NCBI GenBank assembly: GCA_040954445.1 | Contig: CP144361.1 | Location: 1,550,001 to 1,614,000 of the forward strand | Length of the DNA: 64,000 nt | Source of the DNA: Burkholderia sp. | Lineage (GTDB): Bacteria > Pseudomonadota > Gammaproteobacteria > Burkholderiales > Burkholderiaceae | Reading direction: 5' to 3' | Shown here: in pieces, positions 37,819-51,281 of the stretch | How the letters are laid out: each line of letters opens with the position of its first letter | Position numbering within the stretch: position 1 is the stretch's first letter | Made by a program: the position numbers and the translations under genes | Notes under the pieces: generated by a model | What the model was told of the DNA's origin: nothing | What the model saw: only the letters and a program-made list of their open reading frames with translations | The model's database searches: none

Positions 37819-39120
37819 TCATTTCATGAATGGCCCCCATGACGGCTCATGGCAGGAGCCGTCATGGACGGGCAGAATCTGTGGCGGCGAGCTACCGTCC
37901 GAGGGGACGGCAGCCAGCACACTCTGGCCATTGGCTTCGGTCGCGTACAGAATGTACTGACCGTTTGCCGCGAAACTCGGCGATGCGTCATGCGTCGTAT
38001 TGGTGAGCGCGTTGACGGTGCCCGTTTGCAGATCCTGTACATACAGCTTGAAGCCCCGACCGGTGCGCGAGATATACGCGAGCAACTTGCCGTCTGGGCT
38101 GACTCGCGGGCTGGTGTTGTAACTGCCGGTGAATGTCACACGCTGCCCGCTGCCGGCGCTCTCGCCCTGTGCGGGCATCCGGTAGATTTGCGGCGCTCCA
38201 CCACGATCGCTGGTGAAATAGATCCACCAACCATCAGGAGAATAAAAGGGTTCGGTATCGATCGAGCTGCTCTGGGTGAGCCGGCGCAGACCAATGCCTG
38301 TCGAACTGACCGAGTAGATCTGGGTATTGCCCGTTAGGGACAGCGCCACGGCCAGCGTCTGGCCGTCTGGCGACCAGGCTGGGGCGCTGTTGTTGCCTTT
38401 CTGGTTCGAAATCACGTAGCGTCGACCGGTCGGTAGGTCGTGGATGTAGACCACCGGCTTGCACAGTTCGAAGGACACGTACGCAACCTTCGTTCCGTTC
38501 GGCGACCAAGCCGGCGAAATAATCGGCTCGGAGCTAGTCAGCGCCGGCACCGCGTTCTCGCCGTCAGAATCGGAAATCAGCAGACGATACTTACCGCCCG
38601 AGCGCGTCACGTAGGACAGCCGCGTGCTAAACACGCTGCGCCCGCCCTTCAGCTTCTGGTAGATGAAGTCGGCAATTTTGTGGCCGGTCTTGCGCATGCT
38701 CTCTGCATCGTCACTGGCTGTCAGAGAGAGCCCGCCGAGGCTTTGCTGCTTGAGCGTATCGAACAGCAAAAAGTCGACCTTCACCTGACCGCTGGCGGCG
38801 CGGTTTACAGTACCGGCGACTAGCGCGTTCGCGCCCTTCGCCTTCCAGGCACTGTAGTCGACCGGGGTGGTCTCGGCAATCGGCGTGCTGCCGGCGTCAA
38901 CATTCGAGAACTTACCGCTACGAGCCAGATCAGCGCGTACTACGGTCGTCACCGATTGCGGCAAGCCGCCTTCGTTGACGAAATTCGCGGTGGCAATCTG
39001 GAACTGCGTCGACCCGACGCCAGTTATGAGCACATTGACTTGCGCGTTGGCGGTGCTACCTGCCGCGATCAGGCACAAGGCCACTAGTGCCCTGAAACCC
39101 AGTTTCGTCATCAAACTCAT
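37819..39120 (-). CDS. tolB: Tol-Pal system protein TolB
   Basis: A 433-residue periplasmic protein. A signal peptide ([26 protein letters not shown]) precedes the N-terminal domain and a beta-propeller made of repeated WSPDG/SPDGxxI units ([60 protein letters not shown]). It binds Pal. The start at 39120 (aggaaataggacgc upstream) is preferred over an earlier in-frame ATG at 39156 because it begins the signal peptide. The tolA-tolB gap holds a perfect palindrome derived from an IS. Confidence 0.96.
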   Translation of the reverse strand: MSLMTKLGFRALVALCLIAAGSTANAQVNVLITGVGSTQFQIATANFVNEGGLPQSVTTVVRADLARSGKFSNVDAGSTPIAETTPVDYSAWKAKGANALVAGTVNRAASGQVKVDFLLFDTLKQQSLGGLSLTASDDAESMRKTGHKIADFIYQKLKGGRSVFSTRLSYVTRSGGKYRLLISDSDGENAVPALTSSEPIISPAWSPNGTKVAYVSFELCKPVVYIHDLPTGRRYVISNQKGNNSAPAWSPDGQTLAVALSLTGNTQIYSVSSTGIGLRRLTQSSSIDTEPFYSPDGWWIYFTSDRGGAPQIYRMPAQGESAGSGQRVTFTGSYNTSPRVSPDGKLLAYISRTGRGFKLYVQDLQTGTVNALTNTTHDASPSFAANGQYILYATEANGQSVLAAVPSDGSSPPQILPVHDGSCHEPSWGPFMK

Positions 39121-39215
39121 GCGTCCTATTTCCTGTATGTAACTGTGCAACCGCAAAGATTTAACAATGGCCGATGCGTTCCTTGTGGCGACGGCGCGAG
39201 TGTATGCCTATTCTG

Positions 39216-39382
39216 GGCGTTGTTGCATAAATCGAACGTGAGGACGCCATGGCATCGGACGGGCATAATTCAGGCGATACGAACGGATTGCGGACGAGCG
39301 AGGTCCGCAATCCGTTCGTATCGCCTGAATTATGCCCGTCCGATGCCATGGCGTCCTCACGTTCGATTTATGCAACAACGCC
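39216..39382. mobile_element. Double-right-end palindromic mini-element, perfect 79-bp arms, in the tol operon
   Basis: A 167-bp perfect palindrome. Bases 39216-39294 are the exact inverse of 39304-39382, with 9 bases (cgagcgagg) between. Each arm is the right terminus of the IS903-like element, including the last transposase codons and the gcccgtccgatgccatggcg region. It lies 22 bases downstream of the tolA stop and 95 bases upstream of the tolB start. RNA from either strand would form one very long hairpin. Confidence 0.95.
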
Positions 39383-39403
39383 CAATAACACCTCTATTTT
39401 GTG

Positions 39404-40348
39404 TCACTCCGCCGCCCGGAAGATAATTACAATATTCGCTGGGGTACTCCCGTTAGTATCGGGCGGCAGCGGCGAAGCCGACCGCACCGCGCCGACCACG
39501 GTTTCGTCCCAGGCCGCATTGCCGCTCGGCTTCACCACCGAGACGCCGAGCACGTTGCCCGACGGCGCGCAGCGGACTTGCAGGCGCGTCATTAGTCCTG
39601 CAGGGGTGCCGTTCCAGACGATAAACGGCCTTACCCGGCGCTTAACCTTGTCGGCATAACGGGGCAAGGTGGCATTGCCTCCCGAGCCAGAGCCCAAGTC
39701 ACGCTTGGTCAGGCCATCTCGCCGGCTCTGGCCGGCGCCTGCCGAGCCTTGCAGCTGCACGAGGCGGGCCTGACGCTCCTTGTCGAGCTTGGCATTGGCC
39801 GCCGCGGTAGCCTTCGCCTTCGCCGCGGCTGCCGCCTTCTCGGACTCGGCGGCCCTCTTCTGCGCTTCGACTTGAGCCTGCTTGCGTTGCTGCTCGAGTT
39901 TCTTCTGCTGGGCGAGTTGTTGATGACGCAGCTTGTCAGCCTGCTTCTGCTTTTCTGCTATCTGCTGCTGGGCGATAAGCTGGGCGGCGCGTCTAACTTC
40001 GGCTTTCTGCTGCCGGGCCTTAAGCGCCTGCTGGCTGTAGTGCTCGGCGAGCCGGGTCTCGCGTGCGACCACTTCATGCTGCTGGCGGTGCTTCGGCTGC
40101 AGGGCAATCTCGGCATCGTCGTCCTGCGCCGGCGGCGACACCGAGCGAGGTGCCGGCGGCGCATCCGGCACCTCGGTCCACAGTTCAGCTTCCGGACCAG
40201 TCGGCGTGCTGTTCTGCCAATTGATGCCGTGGTAGAGCATGGCCACCAGCAGCACGTGCATCAGCGCCGCGAGCAGGAACGCGCGTCCCGTGCCGCGCTC
40301 TCGGGGCGGCTGCAACGGTGAGACGGTGTAGGTCTTACGTTGATTCAT
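39404..40348 (-). CDS. tolA: Tol-Pal system protein TolA
   Basis: A 314-residue protein. A single membrane span lies near the N-terminus (AFLLAALMHVLLVAMLYHGI, about 23-42). A long Ala/Lys/Gln/Glu-rich helical domain (about 85-215, KQKQADKLRHQQLAQQKKLEQQRKQ...) follows, and then the globular C-terminal domain (YADKVKRRVRPFIVWNGTPAG...NIVIIFRAAE) that contacts TolB/Pal. It couples inner-membrane TolQR to the outer membrane. Its ATG overlaps the tolR stop (ATGA). Downstream, the mini-palindrome separates it from tolB. Confidence 0.96.
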   Translation of the reverse strand: MNQRKTYTVSPLQPPRERGTGRAFLLAALMHVLLVAMLYHGINWQNSTPTGPEAELWTEVPDAPPAPRSVSPPAQDDDAEIALQPKHRQQHEVVARETRLAEHYSQQALKARQQKAEVRRAAQLIAQQQIAEKQKQADKLRHQQLAQQKKLEQQRKQAQVEAQKRAAESEKAAAAAKAKATAAANAKLDKERQARLVQLQGSAGAGQSRRDGLTKRDLGSGSGGNATLPRYADKVKRRVRPFIVWNGTPAGLMTRLQVRCAPSGNVLGVSVVKPSGNAAWDETVVGAVRSASPLPPDTNGSTPANIVIIFRAAE

Positions 40349-40794
40349 TGCGATTTGACGAGGAGACCCACGCGCTTCACGCCGCGCGCTTTCAGGTCGG
40401 ACATGACGGTCATCACTTTATCGTACTGTACGGTCTTGTCGGCCGCGATTACCACCGGCTGATTAGGGTGGTTGGCCTGGCGCGAGGCGATAAAGTCGTC
40501 AAGAGCGGCTTTGCTCATGGTGTTTTCCTGTGGGGCACCGGCGTCGCTCTTGTAGCCCACGTTCATGCGACCGTCGGTCTGGATGTTGACCACCACGGGT
40601 GGCGTCTGGTCCTGTGGTGCCGCGTTGCCAACGGTCGGCAGATTGATCATCGACGGAGAAACGAGCGGGGACGTGACCATGAAGATCACGAGCAGCACTA
40701 GCATCACGTCGATGTAGGGCACGACGTTGATGTCGGCCATCAAGCGGCGAGAGCGGCCACCGCGCATGCTGAGACGAAGGGGAGTGCCGGCCAT
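40345..40794 (-). CDS. tolR: Tol-Pal system protein TolR
   Basis: A 149-residue ExbD/TolR-type protein with one N-terminal membrane span (NVVPYIDVMLVLLVIFMVTSPLV). The conserved Asp in YIDVMLVLL lies in the proton path formed with TolQ. The periplasmic part ends RGVKRVGLLVKSQ. The frame extends upstream through tolQ in another phase, so the start is set at 40794 (MAGTPLRLSMRGGRSRRLMA), 10 bases after the tolQ stop. Confidence 0.95.
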   Translation of the reverse strand: MAGTPLRLSMRGGRSRRLMADINVVPYIDVMLVLLVIFMVTSPLVSPSMINLPTVGNAAPQDQTPPVVVNIQTDGRMNVGYKSDAGAPQENTMSKAALDDFIASRQANHPNQPVVIAADKTVQYDKVMTVMSDLKARGVKRVGLLVKSQ

Positions 40795-40804
40795 CGCGTG
40801 CTCT

Positions 40805-41482
40805 TTATTGAGCCTGGCGCTGCAGGATATTCGAGAACTCTTCGACGAAGGTCTCAAAGCGGCTTGCCAGGCGCTCGATGTCGTGTGCGTAGCGGTTGTA
40901 GGCCACCACTGCCGGAATCGCGGTGAACAGGCCGATCGCGGTAGCGACCAGCGCTTCAGCGATGCCGGGCGCGACGTTGGCCAGCGTAGCCTGCTGCACG
41001 TTGGCCAGGCCACGGAACGAATTGATGATCCCCCAGACCGTGCCGAACAGGCCGATGTAGGGGCTGACCGAGCCGACTGAGGCTAGGAAGGCGAGGTTAG
41101 CCGCGAGCATGTCCATCTCGCGCTGGAACGAGGCGAGCATCGCGCGGCGTGCGCCATCGAGGATCAGCGAGGGATCGGAGATGCGCTTTGCCTTGGCCTG
41201 CAGGAACTCGCACATGCCCGATGCAAAAATCCGTTCCAGCGAGCCGATCATGTGGCGATTGTTCACTGCGCTCTGGTAGAGCGCCTGGAGATCGCCGCCG
41301 GAGCAAAAATCGCGTTCGAAACGCTCGGTCTGCTTGTACGCCCTCCGGATCGAGAACCATTTTCGGAAAATGAACGTCCAGGACATCAGTGACAGCAGCA
41401 GGAGCAGCCCCATCACCGCCTGAGCGAGCTCGCCCCCACTGAGGACGAGAGAAACGATCGACAGGTCTTGTGGAGAGTTCAT
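40805..41482 (-). CDS. tolQ: Tol-Pal system protein TolQ
   Basis: A 225-residue MotA/TolQ/ExbB-type proton channel protein. Membrane segments are at about 18-38 ([22 protein letters not shown]), 130-155 ([24 protein letters not shown]) and 165-190 ([26 protein letters not shown]). It energises TolA with TolR. It is the first gene of the remaining tol cluster. The thioesterase gene ybgC that usually precedes tolQ is missing. The 190 bases upstream look like unrelated or decayed sequence ending at an IS. Confidence 0.96.
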   Translation of the reverse strand: MNSPQDLSIVSLVLSGGELAQAVMGLLLLLSLMSWTFIFRKWFSIRRAYKQTERFERDFCSGGDLQALYQSAVNNRHMIGSLERIFASGMCEFLQAKAKRISDPSLILDGARRAMLASFQREMDMLAANLAFLASVGSVSPYIGLFGTVWGIINSFRGLANVQQATLANVAPGIAEALVATAIGLFTAIPAVVAYNRYAHDIERLASRFETFVEEFSNILQRQAQ

Positions 41483-41656
41483 AGGTGTATAGCTGTCATG
41501 CTTTTTGGCGGCTGCGCCGCTTCGATGTCGCGGGCGCGCTATGGGTCCGGCGCTGCGCGCGTGGCGCGGGGCCCTGCCCTCGGGCAGACCGCGCGTCGCC
41601 CTTCGCTGTGCCGTCGTTGGTCCCGAATCAGGGTTGCAAGTTCATTGACTCGCAGG

Positions 41657-42798
41657 GGCATTGTTGCATAAAGGCATTGTTGCATAAATCGAGCGCGATC
41701 CATTGACGTTTACGCGCAACAGTCGCGGGGCCAGCCTCCTATCAAGTCAGATTCCAGAGTAACTGCCTAATTTTTGCCAAGAAAATGCGCAAGGACATAC
41801 ACAAGAAAGGTGAGCCGAAGGCACGCTACCGTGTCAGGAATTGGGCGGCCTATAATGAAGGCCTGATCAGCCGGGGGAACGTAACAATATGGATAGATGA
41901 AGCCGTCCTTGCCAGAATGCCTGATGCCATACCCACACGTGGTCGCCCGTGTGTATACGGCGATACGCTGATTCAGGCATTACTTGGCGTGAAGACCGTC
42001 TATCGACTGACCTTGCGCGCCCTGCAAGGTTTCACCCAAAGTCTGCGCGATTTGGCCTTCCCGAGCTTGCCGGTGCCGAATTACACCACGCTCTGTCGCC
42101 GGGCAAAAACGCTTGATGTCGAACTGCCGATCCTTCGTGACAATGAACCGATCCATCTGGTTGTCGACAGCACCGGTCTGAAGGTCTATGGAGAAGGTGA
42201 ATGGAAGGTGCGCCAGCACGGCTACTCGAAGCGGCGCACGTGGCGTAAAGTCCATCTCGCGCTCAACGCGAATACAGGTCAAGTGCATGCCGCGCTAAAT
42301 AACGAATCAGAATGTGGCTGACGGTGACGCTCTGGCCAAGTTGCTCGACCAGATTCCACGCGAAGAACAAATCGATGTCATCGGCGGTGACGGTGCCTAC
42401 GACACCAAGCCATGCCATGCGGCCATTGCTGCACGCAGTGCTATTCCTTCAATTCCGCCACGCGAGGGTGCCGCTCATTGGCCAGCGGATATGCCCGGTG
42501 CGGCGTGGCGTAATGGCGCGGTTGATGCAATTGCCCGTGACGGTCGTCGAGCATGGAAGCAAGACAGTGGTTACCACCGGCGATCGCTTACCGAGAATGC
42601 GATGTATCGGTTCAAGACCCTCACCGGCAACTCTGTCTCTGGGCGCGTCACATCGACTTGCAGGCGACCGAGGTCACCGTTCGCGTCGGCGTCATCAACC
42701 GCATGGCGGACTTCGCTCGTCCGCAATCCGTTCGTATCGCCTGAAATTATGCCCGTCGATGCCATTGCATCCTCACGCTCGATTTATGCAACAACACT
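41657..42798 (+). mobile_element. IS903-like element, copy 15, with a duplicated left terminus
   Basis: The full element runs from 41673 (ggcattgttgcataaatcg). Just before it an extra 16-base piece of the same terminus occurs (ggcattgttgcataaa, 41657). The transposase starts at 41785 and is frameshifted near 42297 (gcgctaaataacg) and again near 42635 (caactctgtctctgg). The catalytic motifs are split over frames. The right end is altered to gcaacaacact and abuts an inverted 5' piece. Confidence 0.9.
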
Positions 42799-43189
42799 AC
42801 TTTGGGTGAAACCTTGCAGGGCGTGCAACGTCAGTCGATAGACCGTTTTCACGTCAAGTAATGCCTGAATCAGGGTATCGCCATATAGATATGGGCGACC
42901 ACGCGTGGGTATGGCGTTGGGTATTCTGGCAAGGACGGCTTCATCTATCCAGATCGTCACGTTCCCCCCGGTTGATCAGGCCTTCATTATAAGCCACCCA
43001 ATTCCTGACACGGTAGCGTGCCTTCGGCTCATCTTTCTTGTGTATGTCCTTGCGCATTTTCTTGGCAAAAATTAGGCAGTTACTCTGGAATCTGACTTGA
43101 TAGAAGGCTGGCCCCGCGACCGTTGCGCGTAAACGTCAACGGATCTCGCTCGATTTATGCAACAACGCCTCGATTTATGCAACAACGCC
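42799..43189 (-). mobile_element. IS903-like 5' piece, inverted, with left terminus duplicated
   Basis: The minus strand shows the left end, the leader and about 85 codons of transposase, cut in QGFTQ. The outer end is present twice in tandem (tcgatttatgcaacaacgcc ending at 43169 and again at 43189). With copy 15 this is the third unit having left ends on both outer borders. Confidence 0.88.
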
Positions 43190-43399
43190 TCGCTCGGCGC
43201 GAAACGTGTCTGCTGCTACGGGCTGACAACCGATTACTGCATGGCCGAGTCCGCGCTCGATGTACGCGAAACCGGTATCGAGGCTTTCGTGATCGAAGGG
43301 GTGCCTGTCGCGCGATTGACCTTGATGGCTCGCTGGCGCCGGCCTGGTAAGAATTTCTGGCCGCGGGCGAGGCCCGCGGCCAGGCTGAGGCGGTGCTAG
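43190..43399 (+). pseudogene. Nicotinamidase (PncA/isochorismatase-like) C-terminal remnant
   Basis: The remnant reads LGAKRVCCYGLTTDYCMAESALDVRETGIEAFVIEG. This matches the block around the catalytic cysteine of nicotinamidases (GLATDYCVKxTALDA). After a one- or two-base shift it reads CRAIDLDGSLAPAW, the family's next conserved part, then a stop and EFLAAGEARGQAEAVLA. The N-terminal two thirds are lost at the IS junction (43189). It is non-functional. Nicotinamidase converts nicotinamide to nicotinate for NAD salvage. Confidence 0.75.
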
Positions 43400-43459
43400 C
43401 TTGAGCAGGCCGCCTTCACCTGACAACCGTCTACAAGCAATTCGAACCAGGAGACTGAC

Positions 43460-44638
<1,179 letters not shown>

Positions 44639-44714
44639 TCGCGTGACGGCGGTCGGATCGGCTGACAAGAAGGGCGGGCGGCGCTGCGACGGCGTCCGCT
44701 CTTTGTGCTTCCGC

Positions 44715-44964
44715 TTGACGATCGCTTCCTCGTGAGGCACGTGAAGCGCGGGGACGTCAGGTGATCAACCTGCGCACGCGCGGCTGGACCTACGACGAAA
44801 TTGCCGAGCATACGAACCTGTCGCGCACGGGCATGTGCGATATTTGCAAGCGCTACACCCGCGAAGGTTCGGCTGGATTGCGGGACAAGCCGAGCGGCGG
44901 AGGGGTGATGAACTTAAGTCAAGCCATGAGTGAACAGCAGGAAGTAAAAATTCGCATGCTGTTG
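44715..44964 (+). pseudogene. IS630-type transposase 5' fragment
   Basis: It reads RSLPREAREARGRQVINLRTRGWTYDEIAEHTNLSRTGMCDICKRYTREGSAGLRDKPSGGG and continues ...LSQAMSEQQEVKIRMLLG, with an extra codon (GVMNL). It has no terminus before it. It is cut at 44965 by the next IS903-like copy. Confidence 0.75.
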
Positions 44965-45487
44965 GGCCTTGTGGCATAAATCGAGCGAGAGCCGTTGACG
45001 TTTACGCGCAACGGTCGCGGGGCCAGCCCCTATCAAGTCAGATTCCAGAGTAACTGCCTCATTCTTGCCAAGAAAATGCGTAAGGACATACACAAGACAG
45101 GTGAGCCGAAGGCACGCTACCGTGTCAGGAATTGGGCGGCCTATAATGAAGGCCTGATCAACCGGGGGAACGTAACAATATGGATAGATGAAGCCGTCCT
45201 TGCCAGAATACCCGATGCCATACCCACACGTGGTCGCCCGTGTCTATACGGCGATACGCTGATTCAGGCATTACTTGGCGTGAAGACCGTCTATCGACTG
45301 ACCTTGCGCGCCCTGCAAGGTTTCACCCAAAGTCTGCGCGATTTGGCCTTCTCGAGCTTGCCGGTGCCGAATTACACCACGCTCTGTCGCCGGGCAAAAA
45401 CGCTTGATGTCGAACTGCCGATCCTTCGTGACAATGAACCGATCCATCTGGTTGTCGACAGCACCGGTCTGAAGGTCTATGGAGAAG
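44965..45487 (+). mobile_element. IS903-like 5' fragment, cut by a palindromic mini-element
   Basis: The left terminus is degenerate (ggccttgtggcataaatcg). The transposase from 45076 is open to DSTGLKVYGEG and is cut there at 45487. The palindromic mini-element follows at the exact base. The rest of the gene is not nearby. Confidence 0.88.
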
Positions 45488-45624
45488 GGCGTTGTTGCAT
45501 AAATCAAGTGTGAGGACGCAACGGAACGGATTGCGGACCTCGCTCGTCCGCAATCCGTTCGTATCGCCTGAAATTATCCCGTCGATGCCATTGCGTCCTT
45601 GCGCTCGATTTATGCAACAACGCC
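45488..45624. mobile_element. Double-right-end mini-element (downstream of kdsA)
   Basis: A 137-bp element with an IS903-like right terminus at each border. An inner perfect inverted repeat gaacggattgcggac / gtccgcaatccgttc surrounds ctcgctc. The left arm lacks about 35 bases of the right-end sequence, so the outer arms pair only partly. It has inserted into, or formed at, the truncated IS to its left. It lies 77 bases past the kdsA stop codon. Confidence 0.88.
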
Positions 45625-45700
45625 ACTTGAGAATGGGCCGTTGCTTACATCCAGTCTACATAGCGTCGTATGCTGATATTTCCAGTCAGATATCCCCGGA

Positions 45701-48428
<2,728 letters not shown>

Positions 48429-48655
48429 AGAATTTACGCTGAAGGTAAACGCTTTCCGGACCTGGGGGCGCGCGCGTTCTACTGCCTCGACGATTTGCTC
48501 TAGCGCGGCGTCACACCCAAAGCTTCACAGACGACGTGCCTGCCCCCACGTCGCCACGGCGCTACGCAAGCTGCTGGAGGAAAGCACACCCCCGACTGGC
48601 ATCTGAAAGGCATAGCTCACCAGCGTGACGAGCGGAGACGAGCCACGGCTATCCG
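48429..48655. other. Intergenic stretch downstream of the LuxR-type gene
   Basis: About 225 bases without a recognisable gene or RNA. It is GC-rich and host-like. It could hold the end of a lost gene, but no family match is evident to me. Confidence 0.4.
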
Positions 48656-49429
48656 TCAGATAGTACCGAGCATCCACTTCGCGAAGCCGTGGCGCCCGCT
48701 CAGGTTGAGCTTAATCCAGGCGCGCCGGAAATAGGTGGCGGCGGTGCTCTCGCACACGTTGAGCTGGCGCGCGATGACGGGGAGAGTATGGCCGCACAGA
48801 TGCGCCAGGCAGACCTGGTATTCGCGGTTCGACAGCGTCACGCCGATCCGCCGCAAGCGCTCGTCGAAGCTGCGCTGCAGCCGAGCGGCCTGGCTTTCCG
48901 CTTGGGCCGGCAGGATCGACGGCGGCCATTCCGACCGGGGCTTCTGGGTCTTCTTGCGCGCATGATGGCCAAGCGCTGGTAGGATCGCTTCGGAGATCTG
49001 CTTCAGCGCCGACAGCTCCTGCAGCGAGAAATCTTGGCTATACTTTAAAGCGCGATACAGGGAAATGACGTAACGGCAGTTTTCCCGATGGTGCAGCAGG
49101 ATGCACTGGCATAGCGTGGCGCCGCTCTGCTGCGGCTCGCCCGGGATCGAGCGAGGCTTCAGGTGGATCAACTGGGAATCCCTAGCATCGACGATCCGGT
49201 CGACGATCGCGGCGTCCGCCTCGTCGCGTCCCGTGACGCCGCCCCAGCTACCCAGGTGCTGGAACGCCGTAACTGTACGCCGCTTTTCGTCGAGCGTCCA
49301 ATAGTTCGCCTCGATCACGTCAACCGGCACGTAGTCGTTGATCAAGCGGTGGATGCCAGCCAGGAAATTGTCGGTACCACTTTCGGTGATGACCTGCCCG
49401 ATCTTTGCGAAAAAATTATCCAATTTCAC
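48656..49429 (-). CDS. LuxR-family transcriptional regulator
   Basis: A 257-residue protein. The C-terminal part (about 195-257, VTLSNREYQVCLAHLCGHTLPVIARQLNVCESTAATYFRRAWIKLNLSGRHGFAKWML) is a LuxR-type helix-turn-helix, though several positions deviate from the common pattern (for example CESTAATYFRRAWIKL in place of S..TV..H...I..KL). The N-terminal ~170 residues are alpha/beta and may be a GAF-like sensor domain; no acyl-homoserine-lactone signature is seen. The likely start is GTG at 49429 with ggagt just upstream. No metabolic operon is next to it, so its targets cannot be inferred. It is one of the few regulatory genes in the window. Confidence 0.8.
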   Translation of the reverse strand: MKLDNFFAKIGQVITESGTDNFLAGIHRLINDYVPVDVIEANYWTLDEKRRTVTAFQHLGSWGGVTGRDEADAAIVDRIVDARDSQLIHLKPRSIPGEPQQSGATLCQCILLHHRENCRYVISLYRALKYSQDFSLQELSALKQISEAILPALGHHARKKTQKPRSEWPPSILPAQAESQAARLQRSFDERLRRIGVTLSNREYQVCLAHLCGHTLPVIARQLNVCESTAATYFRRAWIKLNLSGRHGFAKWMLGTI

Positions 49430-49503
49430 ACTCCTCGGAAACTGTATTTATGCAGCGTCTTGTGTGGATTTCCCTCGCCGGCGCTGGCAAGTATGCTGCG
49501 CCT

Positions 49504-50623
49504 GGCGTTGTTGCATAAATCGAACGTGAGGACGCCATGGCATCGGACGGGCATAATTCAGGCGATACGAACGGATTGCGAACGAGCGAGGTCCGCCATG
49601 CGGTTGATGACGCCGACGCGAACGGCGACCTCGGTCGCCTGCGCGGCGATGTGACGCGCCCAGAGACAGTGGCCGGTGAGGGTCTTGAACCGATACATCG
49701 CATCCTCGGCAAGCGAACGCCGGTGGTAGCCACTGTGTTGCTTCCATTCTCGACGACCGTCACGGGCAATTGCATCAACCGCGCCATTACGCCACGCCGT
49801 TCATATCCGCTGGCCAATGAACGGCACCCTCGCGTGGCGGAATCGAAAGAATAGCACTGCGTGCAGCAATGGCCGCATGGCATGGCTTTGTGTCGTAGGC
49901 ACCATCACCGCCGATGACATCGATTTGTTCTTCGCGTGGAATCTGGTCGAGCAACTTGGCCAGAGCGTCACCGTCAGCCACATTCTGATTCGTCATTAGC
50001 GCGGCATGCACTTGACCTGTATTCGCGTTGAGCGCGAGATGGACTTTACGCCACGTGCGCCGCTTCGAGTAGCCGTGCTGGCGCACCTTCCATGCACCTT
50101 CTCCATAGATCTTCAGACCGGTGGTGTCGACAACCAGATGGATCGGTTCATTGTCACGAAGGATCGGCAGTTCGACATCAAGCGTTTTGCCCGGCGACAG
50201 AGCGTGGTGTAATTCGGCACCGGCAAGCTCGGGAAGGCCAGATCGCGTAGACTGTGGGTGAAACCTTGCAGGACGCGCAACGTCAGTCGATAGACGGTCT
50301 TCACGCCAAGTAATGCCTGAATCAGGCGTATCGCGGTATAGACACTGGCGACCACGTGTGGGTATGGCATCGGGTATTCTGGCAAGGACGGCTTCATCTA
50401 TCCATATTGTTACGTTCCCCCGGTTGATCAGGCCTTCATTATAGGCCGCCCAATTCCTGACACGGTAGCGTGCCTTCGGCTCACCTTTCTTGTGTATGTC
50501 CTTGCGCATTTTCTTGGAAAAATTAGGCAGTTACTCTGGAATTTGACTTGATAGGAGGCTGGCCCAGCGACCGTTGCGCGTAATAAACGTCAACGGATCT
50601 CGCTCGATTTATACAACAACGCC
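49504..50623 (-). mobile_element. IS903-like element, copy 16
   Basis: Both ends are present; the outer left end reads atacaacaacgcc. The transposase has a deletion of about 8 bases near 49800 (VHWPADMNGVA in place of PADMPGAAW), and frameshifts near 50185 (a missing base in the gcaaaaacgc run) and 50330. Parts show clean motifs. It follows the LuxR-type gene's 5' side and so separates it from any upstream neighbour. Confidence 0.9.
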
Positions 50624-50629
50624 CAATAA

Positions 50630-50689
50630 CGCCTGAATTATGCCCTTCGATGCCATGGCGTCCTCGCGTTCGATTTATGCAACAACGCC
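50630..50689 (+). mobile_element. IS903-like right-end scrap
   Basis: Sixty bases of right end (gcctgaattatgcccttcg ... gatttatgcaacaacgcc) without anything upstream. It is joined to IS630 sequence on the right. Confidence 0.75.
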
Positions 50690-51281
50690 GTTTCACGCCG
50701 AAAAAAACCGATGAAACGGGCCTATGGCAGCGACCGGAAGTAGTGCAGGCATGACTGAACAAGGCATACCCGGAGATTTCCAGCCGGGCCCATAGCCGAA
50801 GGTGCGGAGATCCAGGAGGGCGACGAAACGGGGCTGAGCTTCGGACGATGTGCGAGGCCGCTCCTACGCGCCGATTGGCAAGACGCCCGAGCGAAGCGTG
50901 GCGAGTCGACGCGAAGGCCTGTCGGTGATGTCGACGGTGACGAACCGTGGCCAAGTACACTGGAAAGTCTTCGAGGATGCGATGAACGCCGACATCCTGC
51001 TCGGTTTCCTGAAGCGGCTGATTATTGATCAGCAACTCGTGATCAATAAAAACATGCGTAGCAAGAAAGTGTTTTTGATTCTCGACAACCTGCAGGTTCA
51101 TCACGCCAACCCGGTCACGGCGTGGTTGGCCGAGCACCTCGACGAGATCGAGGTGTTCTAACTGCTGTCGTACAGCCCGGAACTGAATCCAGACGAAATT
51201 TTTAATGCTAACCTAAAGGCGAACGTGACGAAACACGCTCCGGAACGAACCAAAAAGCATCTCAAAAAAGCGATCATCAGC
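50690..51281 (+). pseudogene. IS630-type transposase, catalytic half (interrupted)
   Basis: The sequence covers the second half of the IS630-type transposase: RSYAPIGKTPERSVASRREG, MSTVTNRGQ, KVFEDAMNADILLGFLKRL, then SKKVFLILDNLQVHHANPV with the catalytic Asp, and (after a stop replacing a codon) LLSYSPELNPDE with the catalytic Glu. A 30-base palindromic insert (ttattgatca ... tgatcaataa) sits at 51021-51050 within the gene. The C-terminus continues past IS903-like copy 17 at 52367. It is inactive because of shifts and stops. Confidence 0.8.
51021..51050. repeat. 30-bp IS630-terminus mini-palindrome inside the IS630 gene
   Basis: attattgatcagcaactc followed by gtgatcaataaa: two IS630-type termini (ttattgatca) face each other with only 8 bases between. 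Similar minimal forms are near 33495 and 63140-63195. It looks like a footprint or extreme deletion product. Confidence 0.6.

Noticed and set aside
43358..43382. Strong hairpin tggccgcggg / cccgcggcca as a terminator
   Set aside because: It falls in the decayed nicotinamidase coding sequence (AAGEARGQAEA region) and has no T-run.
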